Assembly: GCF_001429245.1 (NCBI RefSeq)
Contig: NZ_LMJE01000009.1
Coordinates: 251,832-315,831 of the forward strand
Direction of reading: 5' to 3'
Length of the DNA stretch: 64,000 nt
From: Rhizobium sp. Root274
GTDB taxonomy: Bacteria; Pseudomonadota; Alphaproteobacteria; Rhizobiales; Rhizobiaceae
The notes beneath the pieces were generated by a model. The model ran no database searches, had not been told where the DNA came from, and saw only the letters and a program-made list of their open reading frames with translations. The position numbers and the translations under genes were made by a program. Below, in pieces: positions 44,461 to 52,614 of the stretch; within the stretch, counting starts at the first letter, position 1; each line of letters opens with the position of its first letter.

Positions 44461-45223
44461 GACCTGGGTCGGCCTGGCCGAGACAGAAAAGGAGGATGCG
44501 GATCTGTCACCAGCGGCCCTGGAGACGCCCTCTGCGACAGAACCACGTTCGCCAACAGTGACCGCAAGGACCGGCCCGAACGCGCTCATTCAGACGGGGC
44601 AGGCGCTGTCGGCCCTCTTCGGTGAGAACACGGCGCGCGCTCTGTTTGAGCGCGCCGGTCTGATAGATCGCTACACGACCCCGCCGCAGGCCATGCTTGA
44701 TGAGGCCGAACCGCGCCGGCTTTTCACCGTCCTTTGCGACGACCTTGCTCCGATCGAATCAATCCAGGTACTAGCCGACGCCGGCCACCGCACCGGTCAC
44801 TACCTTCTCACGCGTCGTATTCCCAAGCCGGCCCGTTGGCTGTTGCCGCGTCTGCCGCCGGGTCTCTCGACACGTATCCTCGTTCGCGCCATTGCCGCCC
44901 ATTCCTGGACCTTTGCAGGAAGCGGCCGGTTCTCCGGCCACGTGGAGGCGTGGCGGCAGCCCGTAGTTCGCCTCGCAATCCGGTCAAACCCGCTTGCCAC
45001 CCCCGGCTGCCCCTGGCACGGTGCTGTCTTCGAGCGGCTCTTTGCCACCCTGACCGCGAGTCATGTCACCGTGTCACATCCTCGCTGCTCGGCACGTGGT
45101 GACGATTGCTGTGAATGGACGATCAGACCGTCTGCCGGCCCCCGGCCGCGTGCGCGAAGCTTTCGGAAAGCCGGAGCTGGCCAACCGGATCGAGAAGATC
45201 GCCGGTCACCAGGGTCGAGATGA
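44444..45223 (+). CDS. bchJ: Bacteriochlorophyll 4-vinyl reductase-like protein BchJ (V4R domain)
   Basis: 259-residue BchJ homologue. An Ala/Pro/Glu-rich leader (about 1-45) is followed by the BchJ region ([15 protein letters not shown], about 47-61) and the V4R domain (about 150-228), with conserved cysteines in TPGCPWHG and [14 protein letters not shown]. BchJ was first assigned to 8-vinyl (4-vinyl) reduction, but later work gives that to BciA/BciB; BchJ may carry substrate. It overlaps the bchE end by 17 bp (translational coupling). The V4R domain ends near 45127, just where the convergent FAD gene ends. The last 31 residues read antisense into that gene and look like run-through after loss of the native stop. 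Confidence 0.86.
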   Translation: MKPASETWVGLAETEKEDADLSPAALETPSATEPRSPTVTARTGPNALIQTGQALSALFGENTARALFERAGLIDRYTTPPQAMLDEAEPRRLFTVLCDDLAPIESIQVLADAGHRTGHYLLTRRIPKPARWLLPRLPPGLSTRILVRAIAAHSWTFAGSGRFSGHVEAWRQPVVRLAIRSNPLATPGCPWHGAVFERLFATLTASHVTVSHPRCSARGDDCCEWTIRPSAGPRPRARSFRKAGAGQPDREDRRSPGSR

Positions 45224-46340
45224 TGGATCGGATGCCGGGCAGAGTCGTCACCGGAGCGATCAGGTGATCGCGCAAGGCAGGCAGGATCTGGCTATCCGAC
45301 TGATAGAACGGCGTCAGCACTCGGCTGAGGAGCTGGTAGGTGCGCACATGCAGCTGCCTTTGCCGCAGATGCCGGGAAATGGCGCTCGAGACATCCTCCG
45401 CCCGCACCAGTGCCGAGGCAAGCGAGGCTGCATCAAGCAATGCCATGTTTGCCCCCTGGCCGAGCTGCGGGCTCGTCGCGTGCCAGGAATCACCGATCTT
45501 CAGCGCGTGACGTCCAATGACGGGTTGCCGCGTCAGATGGCGGTAACGCGCATAGACGGGTTCGGCCACGGCCGCGAGGGCCACAGCCTCGGGCCAGAGG
45601 CTGCCCACTGCCTCCAGCCAGGTATCACGGCCGGCCTTCTGGCATGCGGCAAAATCCGAAATGCGCAGGCTCCAGAAGAAGGTCGCCATTTCGGGCGCTC
45701 CTTCTCGGGCGGTCCCGACCGGGAGCACGCCGGCCATCCGGGAGGCACGGTCGTAACGTTGCTCAAGCAGGTTACCCCGAAAAGGTCCGGTTTCCCCGAA
45801 GGGCACGGTCGCCCAAAGCGCGCCGTAAGCAAGTTCTGTGTCGGGTCGCGCGCCAAGGGGGGAATTCGCCCCCATGGCATCGACAACCAGATCGGCGTCT
45901 GGCAGGCGCTGGCCGGCGACAGTCACCAGATGCGGCCGGGCGCTTGTCTCGATGTCCGCGATTCGCGCCGATGCTTCGAAATTGACCCCGGCTGACCGTG
46001 CCGCATCAAAGAGGGCGTCGAAGAGAGCGACGCGCTGAACAGCGATACCGAATTGACCCGACCGGTAGCGCACGTCGAGCACCGGCTTTCCGCCGTCCTT
46101 CAGGCGCCCGACCATGCGTTCGATGCGACGCCCGCGAGCGGCGACCTGGGCGAGCAGTCCGAAGGCATCAAGAACCTTCGCGCCGGTCGGCTGCAGAACG
46201 AATCCCGAGCCCACGGGCCGGGGCGCGTCCATCTGATCATAAACGGTAACCCGTGCTCCGCGACGAGCAAGAATGCTGCCGAGAAGAAGCCCGCCGATCC
46301 CGGCTCCGGCAATGGCAACGTCAAGCTTGTCGAGCCGCAT
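45123..46340 (-). CDS. FAD-dependent monooxygenase (PHBH/UbiH class)
   Basis: 405-residue flavoprotein monooxygenase. The dinucleotide motif GAGIGGLLLGSIL is at about 11-23. The middle has the usual DADLVVDAMGANSPLG block, and the FAD-ribityl motif is GDSWHATSPQLGQGANMALLDA (about 290-311). Substrate is unknown. It follows mazG by 6 bp on the minus strand, so it may be expressed from that operon. Its 3' end overlaps the convergent bchJ by 101 bp. It lacks the GDAAG and CHL_P wording of BchP, so a geranylgeranyl reductase call is not made. Confidence 0.82.
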   Translation of the reverse strand: MRLDKLDVAIAGAGIGGLLLGSILARRGARVTVYDQMDAPRPVGSGFVLQPTGAKVLDAFGLLAQVAARGRRIERMVGRLKDGGKPVLDVRYRSGQFGIAVQRVALFDALFDAARSAGVNFEASARIADIETSARPHLVTVAGQRLPDADLVVDAMGANSPLGARPDTELAYGALWATVPFGETGPFRGNLLEQRYDRASRMAGVLPVGTAREGAPEMATFFWSLRISDFAACQKAGRDTWLEAVGSLWPEAVALAAVAEPVYARYRHLTRQPVIGRHALKIGDSWHATSPQLGQGANMALLDAASLASALVRAEDVSSAISRHLRQRQLHVRTYQLLSRVLTPFYQSDSQILPALRDHLIAPVTTLPGIRSIISTLVTGDLLDPVGQLRLSESFAHAAGGRQTV

Positions 46341-46346
46341 GGGTGT

Positions 46347-47180
46347 TCAACCGATCTGCCGTTCGATCACTTTGGCAGCTTGCCAAAGCTCCTCCATCCG
46401 CTCCAGGCCAGCATCGCGCAAATCCTCACTATTTGCTTGAAGTTTCGTCTCAATATATTTGAATCGATTTCGAAACTTTGTATTCGTCCCGCGCAACGCC
46501 TGCTCCGGTTCTGCCCCCACATGCCGCCCGATGTTGACGAGTGCGAAGATCAGATCGCCGAGCTCATCCTTGACCTTCTCAGGCCTGTTTTCAGCCAACG
46601 CCTCGCGCAGCTCGCCGATTTCTTCCTCGATCTTGTCGAGGATCGGGGCCGCTTCCGACCAGTCGAAGCCGACCTTGGCGGCTCGCTCCTGCAGCTTCAG
46701 CGCCTCGGTGAGTGCCGGGAAAGACCGCTGGACTGAGCCGAGATAGCCGGTATCCGGATCAGCGGCCGATCCGCGTGCTGCGCGGCGGGCGACCCGTTCC
46801 GCCTTTTCCTCCTGCTTGATCTTGTCCCACTGCGCTTTCACCGCCTCGGGCGTATCGGCATCGGAGCGCGCAAAGACATGCGGATGCCGGCGGATCATTT
46901 TTCGGGTGATCGCCTCGACCACGTCGCCGAAACTGAACTGTCCTGCCTCTTCTGCAATCCGGGCGTGAAACACCACCTGCAGCAGCAGGTCGCCGAGTTC
47001 TTCACACAGATCGTCCGGATCCTGCCGCTCGATCGCGTCGGCCACTTCATAGGCTTCCTCGATTGTATAGGGTTTGATCGTCTCGAAGGTCTGGACGATG
47101 TCCCAGGGGCAGCCGGTCTCCGGCTGGCGAAGCGCTGCCATGATTTCGAGTAGGCGGGAAATGTCCTGTGAAGCTTCCAT
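46347..47180 (-). CDS. mazG: Nucleoside triphosphate pyrophosphohydrolase MazG
   Basis: Hydrolyses NTPs and dNTPs to monophosphates, cleaning up aberrant nucleotides. 277 residues with two MazG domains. The first has GCPWDIVQTFETIKPYTIEE and the metal-binding CEELGDLLLQVVFHA; the second has IEEEIGELREAL and DELGDLIFALVN. ATG at 47180 chosen; the frame is open to 47216. Six bp upstream of the FAD monooxygenase gene. Confidence 0.95.
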   Translation of the reverse strand: MEASQDISRLLEIMAALRQPETGCPWDIVQTFETIKPYTIEEAYEVADAIERQDPDDLCEELGDLLLQVVFHARIAEEAGQFSFGDVVEAITRKMIRRHPHVFARSDADTPEAVKAQWDKIKQEEKAERVARRAARGSAADPDTGYLGSVQRSFPALTEALKLQERAAKVGFDWSEAAPILDKIEEEIGELREALAENRPEKVKDELGDLIFALVNIGRHVGAEPEQALRGTNTKFRNRFKYIETKLQANSEDLRDAGLERMEELWQAAKVIERQIG

Positions 47181-47194
47181 TGAACTGCTTTCGT

Positions 47195-47581
47195 TTATTC
47201 GGGTGCGCGATGGCACACAGCCTCGATGCGGTGTCCATCCGGATCGATGACGAAGGCCGCATAATAGTTGGGGTGATATCGAGGACGCAGGCCAGGGACC
47301 CCATCATCCGTTCCGCCATGGATCAGAGCCGCAGCATGGAATGCATCGACGGCAGCCCTCGTGGGGGCCGAGAGCGCGTAGTGGGTCTTCGGATTGTTGG
47401 TGACTGAGCCCGGCTCCACCAGATTGACGTAAAAATCGTCCGCACCGTCTACGGCCCAGCCGGCGGAAACTTCGGTAACCGCCACCTCCACCGCACCCAG
47501 GGGCGCAAGAGCCGCCGTGTAGAAGCGGCGTGCCCGTCCAAGATCGGTTATCGCGAGAGAGATATGGTCGATCATTGGCAT
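47195..47581 (-). CDS. VOC-family (glyoxalase-like) protein
   Basis: 128-residue single VOC domain: IDHISLAITDLGRARRFYTAAL at the start, a central HYALSAPTRAAVDAFHAAAL, and YYAAFVIDPDGHRIEAVCH at the end with the metal-ligand Glu. Likely a small lyase, isomerase or dioxygenase-like protein of unknown substrate. The ATG at 47581 has GAGGA 9 bp upstream; the frame is open to 47686. Ends 14 bp before mazG and could be in the same operon. Confidence 0.85.
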   Translation of the reverse strand: MPMIDHISLAITDLGRARRFYTAALAPLGAVEVAVTEVSAGWAVDGADDFYVNLVEPGSVTNNPKTHYALSAPTRAAVDAFHAAALIHGGTDDGVPGLRPRYHPNYYAAFVIDPDGHRIEAVCHRAPE

Positions 47582-47624
47582 GTGCAGAAATCCTCGATTG
47601 CAGCCCCCCAGAAACGCCGATGGC

Positions 47625-48212
47625 TCAGTTGAGCGGAATGGCGTTGTCGTCCTTGGAGGACTGATAGGTTTCGGACAGCCGCTCATAGGCCGCCTTGATA
47701 CGGCTCACCTGTTCGAAGAGCGCTGGCCGTTCTGCGTCGCTGGCGGAAGCCACCATCTCGATCATCGCATGGCTCAGCCAGAAGGCGTTCTGGCGTCGGT
47801 AACCGCCCGGTTCTAGCCCAAAGACCTCTTTCAGGATTTTCAGGTCATGGGGAATGGCGAAGGCGTCGCGGCTGTCTTCGTGACTGAAGAAATAATAGAA
47901 ATTGTCGAAGCCTGCCCAGGTGATCGCCGACATGCACATGGTGCAGGGTTCATGCGTCGAAAGGAATATCAGGTCCTTGGTGTCCGGCCGCTCGCCGAGC
48001 TCATAGAACCGCTTCAGCGTATGCACCTCGCCATGCCAGAGCGGATTTTCCAACTCATTGTTGGTCTCGGCCACGACCAGCGACAGGTCTGACTTGCGCA
48101 GCACGGCGGCACCGAACACCTTGTTGCCGGCAGCAACGCCCTTGGCAGTCAGCGGGAGGATGTCATGCTCGATGACGTCGAGGAGTCGGCGGGTGAGTTC
48201 TGTTGAGGTCAC
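47625..48212 (-). CDS. Cytidine/deoxycytidylate deaminase-fold nucleoside deaminase
   Basis: 195-residue zinc deaminase. The zinc and proton-shuttle motif is WHGEVHTL (His and Glu) and the two zinc cysteines are in HEPCTMCMSA. The long C-terminal half (FYYFFSHEDSRDAFAIPHDLK, then EPGGYRRQNAFWLSHAM) separates it from TadA. It is typical of uncharacterised rhizobial nucleoside deaminases. Substrate not determined. Divergent from cysG. Confidence 0.85.
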   Translation of the reverse strand: MTSTELTRRLLDVIEHDILPLTAKGVAAGNKVFGAAVLRKSDLSLVVAETNNELENPLWHGEVHTLKRFYELGERPDTKDLIFLSTHEPCTMCMSAITWAGFDNFYYFFSHEDSRDAFAIPHDLKILKEVFGLEPGGYRRQNAFWLSHAMIEMVASASDAERPALFEQVSRIKAAYERLSETYQSSKDDNAIPLN

Positions 48213-48475
48213 GTGTTGCTCCAGGGCCAGTATGCCTCGACTCTAACGCCTGCGCGACGGTCGCCGAAGCAAAATGATTGGCCGTCTCCAGGTTTTTCCA
48301 CATTCCCCACAGGTGTCAGTCAGGGATAACGAGGCGAAGCCACTGCGGTGAGTTTTGCTCGCCAGAACGGGATGCCTAGGAAAGAAATACGCTGGCACGG
48401 AGGGTAGGGGATTTCTGTTTCTTCAATGGCTGGCCTATAAAGGCCATTATGCGACCCACTGGAATTTGGGCAGTC

Positions 48476-49918
48476 ATGGCAGATCACGAGAAACAGCTTT
48501 CCGTTTTCCCGGCCTTCTTCAAGGTCGAGAATGCAGTCGTCGCCGTCTTCGGCGAGGGCGACGAAGCCTATGCCAAGGTCCGTCTTCTGAAGAATACCGA
48601 GGCGCGCATCGTCGCTTATGCTGTTGATCCGGAGCCGGACTATGCGGCGTTTCTCGCGAGCCAGCACATCGGACGGGTCGCGCGTCCTTTCGATCCTTCC
48701 CAGGTTCAGGACGCTCGCCTCGTGTTCGCTGCGACCGGCGATGCAGCTCTCGACAGAGAGATCGTTTCCGCGGCGCGGTCAGCGCGCATCCCGGCCAATG
48801 CCGTCGACCAGCCGGACTGGTGCGATTTCTACACACCGGCCCTTGTGAACCGCGCCCCGATTGCGGTCGCGATCGGGACCGAAGGTGTCGGCCCGGTGCT
48901 TGCGCAGATGATCAGGGCGGATGTCGACCGTCTGCTTCCGCGGTCGCTCGGTAAGCTTGGACGTCTCGCCAACTCCTATCGCCGCGCCGTCGATCGCCTC
49001 GTGCCTCGCGGCGCGCCCCGACGCCTCTTCTGGCGCGACTTTTTCAAGGGCAAGGTCGCCGATCATGTCGAATCGGATGAGATCAGCCTGGCCCGGCGCG
49101 AGGCCACCCGGCTCCTGAAGGGCGCCGCCGCAGACCGCGTTGAAGGTCGCGTTTTCCTCGTGGGGGCCGGCCCGGGCGCCGAAGATCTGCTGACGCTGCG
49201 CGCCCATCGTCTGATGATGGAATGCGACGCCATCGTTTACGATGCACTTGTCCCGCGCGAAGTGGTCGACATGGGCCGCCGCGATGCCGAACGCATTCCG
49301 GTCGGCAAGCGCAAGGGCTGCCATTCGAAGTCCCAGTCTGAGATCAACGACCTGCTGGTCGACCTTGGCCGGCAGGGCAAGCGAGTGGTCCGGTTGAAAT
49401 CCGGTGATCCGCTGATCTTCGGTCGTGCGGGAGAGGAGATGGCAGCGCTGCGTGACGCCGGCATCCCTTATGAGATCGTACCCGGGGTGACCTCGGTGCT
49501 CGCCGCCGCCGCAGATTTCGAACTGCCGTTGACCCTGCGCGGCGTTTCCTCGTCGCTGGTCTTCACCACCGGGCACGATCTGCAGGGCAACGTCCTGCCG
49601 GATTGGGCGCGCCTGGCACTGTCCGGTGCCACCGTCGCCGTTTATATGGGCCGCACGGTGGCCGCCTCGGTCGCAGAAAGGCTGATGGCCGGTGGCCTTG
49701 CCGAGGATACGACCGTCGCTGTCGTCGAAAATGCCGGCCGCCGCGACAGCCGTCTTTTGCACGGCACCCTGAAGGAACTGCCAGGACTGGAGGCTCGTGC
49801 GGAGCTCACCGGTCCGGTCATGGTAATCATCGGCGATGCTGTCGCCGGCGCCGATTTCAGCCGCTCCGAACCACTCGGGCTGAGACTGTCGGCCGAACTG
49901 GAAACCGCGAGGAACTGA
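48476..49918 (+). CDS. cysG: Siroheme synthase CysG
   Basis: Trifunctional enzyme making siroheme for the sulfite/nitrite reductase encoded downstream. 480 residues. The N-terminal NAD-dependent precorrin-2 dehydrogenase/ferrochelatase (about 1-215) contains LSVFPAFFKVENAVVAVFGEG. The C-terminal uroporphyrinogen methyltransferase (about 225-470) has LVGAGPGAEDLLTLRA, RLKSGDPLIFGRAGEE and VPGVTS. ATG at 48476 matches family N-termini; an ATG at 48449 (AAGG 5 bp before it) would add nine residues. A palindrome overlapping TATAAA lies at 48431-48446. Confidence 0.95.
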   Translation: MADHEKQLSVFPAFFKVENAVVAVFGEGDEAYAKVRLLKNTEARIVAYAVDPEPDYAAFLASQHIGRVARPFDPSQVQDARLVFAATGDAALDREIVSAARSARIPANAVDQPDWCDFYTPALVNRAPIAVAIGTEGVGPVLAQMIRADVDRLLPRSLGKLGRLANSYRRAVDRLVPRGAPRRLFWRDFFKGKVADHVESDEISLARREATRLLKGAAADRVEGRVFLVGAGPGAEDLLTLRAHRLMMECDAIVYDALVPREVVDMGRRDAERIPVGKRKGCHSKSQSEINDLLVDLGRQGKRVVRLKSGDPLIFGRAGEEMAALRDAGIPYEIVPGVTSVLAAAADFELPLTLRGVSSSLVFTTGHDLQGNVLPDWARLALSGATVAVYMGRTVAASVAERLMAGGLAEDTTVAVVENAGRRDSRLLHGTLKELPGLEARAELTGPVMVIIGDAVAGADFSRSEPLGLRLSAELETARN

Positions 49919-49920
49919 CC

Positions 49921-50235
49921 ATGGTTGATCACGTCTTGACCGCCAACCGCTTGACCGATGGTATTGCCGTCTGGCTGGACGCCAGCGGGCAGTGGACCGA
50001 GCGCCTGCAGGACGCCATTGTCGCGCGTCACGCCGAAGCGGTCGCAGCTCTCGAAGCCGCCGGAAAGCAGGCATTCGCCAGCAATCTCGTCGTTGATGTC
50101 AACGTGATCGAGGTTGAGGAGAAGGAGGGGCGGCTGCGTCCCCTGCGCCTTCGCGAGCGTATCCGCGCCGAAGGACCGACCATTGCATATGCGGAAGGTC
50201 ACGGTTATGCCGATCCCGCATTCATCGCCGCCTGA
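49921..50235 (+). CDS. DUF2849 protein
   Basis: 104-residue DUF2849 protein that occurs almost only between cysG and cysI in alphaproteobacteria. Features: VLTANRLTDGIAVWLDASGQW at the start, helical middle, and YADPAFIAA at the end. Function unknown; context implies a role in sulfite or nitrite reduction. Starts 2 bp after the cysG stop. Confidence 0.92.
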   Translation: MVDHVLTANRLTDGIAVWLDASGQWTERLQDAIVARHAEAVAALEAAGKQAFASNLVVDVNVIEVEEKEGRLRPLRLRERIRAEGPTIAYAEGHGYADPAFIAA

Positions 50236-50250
50236 GGCTTGAGGTAACAG

Positions 50251-51921
50251 ATGTATCGTTATGACGAATTCGACCACGCCTTCGTATCTGCGCGCGTAGA
50301 ACAGTTCCGCGACCAGGTCGCCCGCCGCCTGTCCGGCGAGCTGGCGGAGGACGCTTTCAAGCCGCTGCGCCTGATGAACGGCGTCTATCTGCAGCTGCAC
50401 GCCTATATGCTGCGCGTCGCGGTGCCTTACGGTACGCTGAATTCGAAGCAGATGCGCATGCTCGCTCATGTGGCGCGCAAGTATGACCGCGGTTACGGCC
50501 ATTTCACTACCCGCCAGAACATCCAGTACAACTGGCCAAAGCTGTCGGACACGCCTGACATCCTGAAGGATCTCGCAAGCGTCGAGATGCATGCGATCCA
50601 GACCTCAGGCAACTGCATCCGCAACGTCACGGCTGACCATTTCGCCGGTGCTGCCGCCGACGAAGTGGCCGATCCGCGTCCCTATGCCGAAATCCTGCGC
50701 CAGTGGTCGTCTCTGCATCCGGAATTCTCCTTCCTGCCCCGAAAGTTCAAGATCGCCGTGACCGGCGCACCGAGCGACCGCGCCGCAATCCAGGTCCATG
50801 ACATCGGCCTGCATCTGAAGAAGAACGAGGCTGGCGAAATCGGCTTTGCGGTCTATGTCGGCGGGGGCCAGGGCCGCACGCCACTGATTGCCAAGAAAGT
50901 GCGCGACTTCCTGCCCGAAGCCGACCTCCTGACCTACATCACGGCCATTGTGCGCGTCTACAATCTGCACGGCCGCCGCGACAACAAGTATAAGGCCCGC
51001 ATCAAGATCCTCGTGCATGAGACGGGTGTCGAGGAATTGACACGGCAGTTTGAAGCGGAGTTCGATCAGATCCGTGACAGCGAGTTGAAGCTGCCGGAAG
51101 CTGATATCCGCGCGATCGAAACCTATTTTGCCCCGCCGGCACTCCCCGACCGCGCCGACGGCTGGGAAGCGCTCGCCCGCGCCAAGAAAGCCGATCCGGC
51201 GTTTGCCACCTGGGTCAACCAGAACGTCAAGCCGCATCGCCATCCGGATTACGGCATGGTGACGATTTCGCTGAAGCCGATTGGCGGCACGCCCGGCGAC
51301 GCCTCGGATGCGCAGATGGACCTCGTTGCCGATCTCGCCGAACGCTTGGCTTTCGATGAGATCCGCGTCAGTCACGAGCAGAACCTCATCCTGCCGCATG
51401 TGGCGATGGGCGATCTCTACACTCTGTACCAGTCTCTGGAGAAAGCCGGCCTTGCCACGGCCAATTCCAACCTGATCACCGACATGATCGCATGTCCCGG
51501 GCTCGACTACTGCGCATTGGCCAATGCCCGCTCGATTCCTGTCGCGCAGGCGATCTCCGAGCGCTTCGGATCGCAGGCCCGTCAGGAAGAGATCGGCGAG
51601 TTGAAGATCAAGATCTCCGGCTGCATCAATGCCTGTGGCCATCACCATGTCGGGCATATTGGCCTGTTGGGGGTCGAGAAGAAGGGCGCCGAACTCTACC
51701 AGATCACACTTGGTGGTTCCGGTGACGAGAATTCCTCGATCGGTGAAATCATCGGTCGCGGTTTCGAGCCGGAAAAGGTCACCGATGCGGTGGAGATGAT
51801 TGTCGACACCTATCTCGGCCTGCGCCTCGATCCGAAAGAAACCTTCCTGGAAGCCTATCGCCGCGTCGGTCCTAAGCCGTTCAAGGACGCACTTTACGGC
51901 AACGCCGTCCAAGCCGCCTGA
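50251..51921 (+). CDS. cysI: Sulfite reductase hemoprotein (nitrite/sulfite reductase family)
   Basis: 556-residue siroheme and 4Fe-4S reductase that converts sulfite to sulfide for cysteine synthesis. Cluster cysteines are in ACPGLDYCALA (C-x5-C) and SGCINACGHHH (C-x3-C). Two ferredoxin-like half-domains and two catalytic domains are in the usual order; GHFTTRQNIQYNW is the first substrate-side motif. No flavoprotein partner (CysJ) lies nearby, so electrons probably come from ferredoxin. Nitrite reduction cannot be ruled out from sequence alone. Confidence 0.94.
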   Translation: MYRYDEFDHAFVSARVEQFRDQVARRLSGELAEDAFKPLRLMNGVYLQLHAYMLRVAVPYGTLNSKQMRMLAHVARKYDRGYGHFTTRQNIQYNWPKLSDTPDILKDLASVEMHAIQTSGNCIRNVTADHFAGAAADEVADPRPYAEILRQWSSLHPEFSFLPRKFKIAVTGAPSDRAAIQVHDIGLHLKKNEAGEIGFAVYVGGGQGRTPLIAKKVRDFLPEADLLTYITAIVRVYNLHGRRDNKYKARIKILVHETGVEELTRQFEAEFDQIRDSELKLPEADIRAIETYFAPPALPDRADGWEALARAKKADPAFATWVNQNVKPHRHPDYGMVTISLKPIGGTPGDASDAQMDLVADLAERLAFDEIRVSHEQNLILPHVAMGDLYTLYQSLEKAGLATANSNLITDMIACPGLDYCALANARSIPVAQAISERFGSQARQEEIGELKIKISGCINACGHHHVGHIGLLGVEKKGAELYQITLGGSGDENSSIGEIIGRGFEPEKVTDAVEMIVDTYLGLRLDPKETFLEAYRRVGPKPFKDALYGNAVQAA

Positions 51922-51936
51922 GGATCGAGAGACAGC

Positions 51937-52449
51937 ATGACCAAGATCTGGAAAGAAACCGGCTTCGTCGAAGGTGACAACTGGGTCATCGAGACCGACG
52001 AGGTGAAGGCAGCCGAGGGGCAAAGGCCCGTGCTCGGGCTCGACGCCTTCCTCAGCGCGGTAGCGGAAACCAACGACATTGGCCTCGGCGTTCTGATCGC
52101 CCCGGCCGACGACGTCCGCAAGCTCGAGCCTCATCTCGCACGCATTGATCTCATCGCCGTTGCCTTCCCGGCGTTCAACGACGGCCGCGGCTTCAGCCAT
52201 GCCACCTTGCTCAGGGAGCGCCTTGGCTACAAGGGCGAGATCCGCGCCGTCGGTGACGTCTTGATCGACCAGGTACCGCTCATGCTGCGGACAGGCTTCG
52301 ACAGCTTTTCGGTCTCCAATGCGGTCGCCCAGCGCCGCCTCGCTGAAAACTGTCTGACGGGCGTGGCCCAGCGTTACCAGCCGACGGCCCGGGATGCCGG
52401 GACCACCGGCGGCTTCAGCTGGCGCCGCATCGGCTCGACAGGCGCCTGA
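51937..52449 (+). CDS. DUF934 protein of the sulfite reduction operon
   Basis: 170-residue DUF934 protein, regularly found after cysI in alphaproteobacteria. Typical segments are VLGLDAFLSAVAETNDIGLGVLI and FNDGRGFSHATLLRERLGYKG. Function is unproven; the family is annotated as a putative oxidoreductase or sulfite-reduction accessory. Last gene of cysG-DUF2849-cysI-DUF934; a hairpin follows at 52471-52502. Confidence 0.92.
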   Translation: MTKIWKETGFVEGDNWVIETDEVKAAEGQRPVLGLDAFLSAVAETNDIGLGVLIAPADDVRKLEPHLARIDLIAVAFPAFNDGRGFSHATLLRERLGYKGEIRAVGDVLIDQVPLMLRTGFDSFSVSNAVAQRRLAENCLTGVAQRYQPTARDAGTTGGFSWRRIGSTGA

Positions 52450-52470
52450 GAGTCGAAATGACACACTGGA

Positions 52471-52502
52471 GGCGGCATTTGACCCTGGTCAAGGTTGCCG
52501 CC
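52471..52502 (+). terminator. Hairpin terminator after the cys operon
   Basis: Stem GGCGGCA with TGCCGCC plus inner TTGACC with GGTCAA gives a long hairpin, followed by TTCGCTTT. It lies 21 bp after the DUF934 stop. The inner part mimics an FNR-like TTGAC-N4-GTCAA but is better read as the stem. Confidence 0.72.
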
Positions 52503-52614
52503 TTCGCTTTGATGGATATATCGGCTGCAGAATCTGCAGGCCGGCTGAATTGTGGAATGGGAAAGTCTGAATTATAGGCTGATCCCGATCGCCAAACGAT
52601 AGGACCGACAGCCT

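Noticed and set aside
45123..46340. FAD monooxygenase as BchP (geranylgeranyl reductase), because it is next to bchJ
   Set aside because: The motifs are those of PHBH/UbiH-class hydroxylases and not the ChlP/BchP type; it is also on the other strand and follows mazG.
52479..52492. TTGACCCTGGTCAA, resembling an FNR/Dnr box upstream of fpr
   Set aside because: It lies inside a longer stem (GGCGGCA paired with TGCCGCC) directly after the cys operon and is better explained as a terminator.
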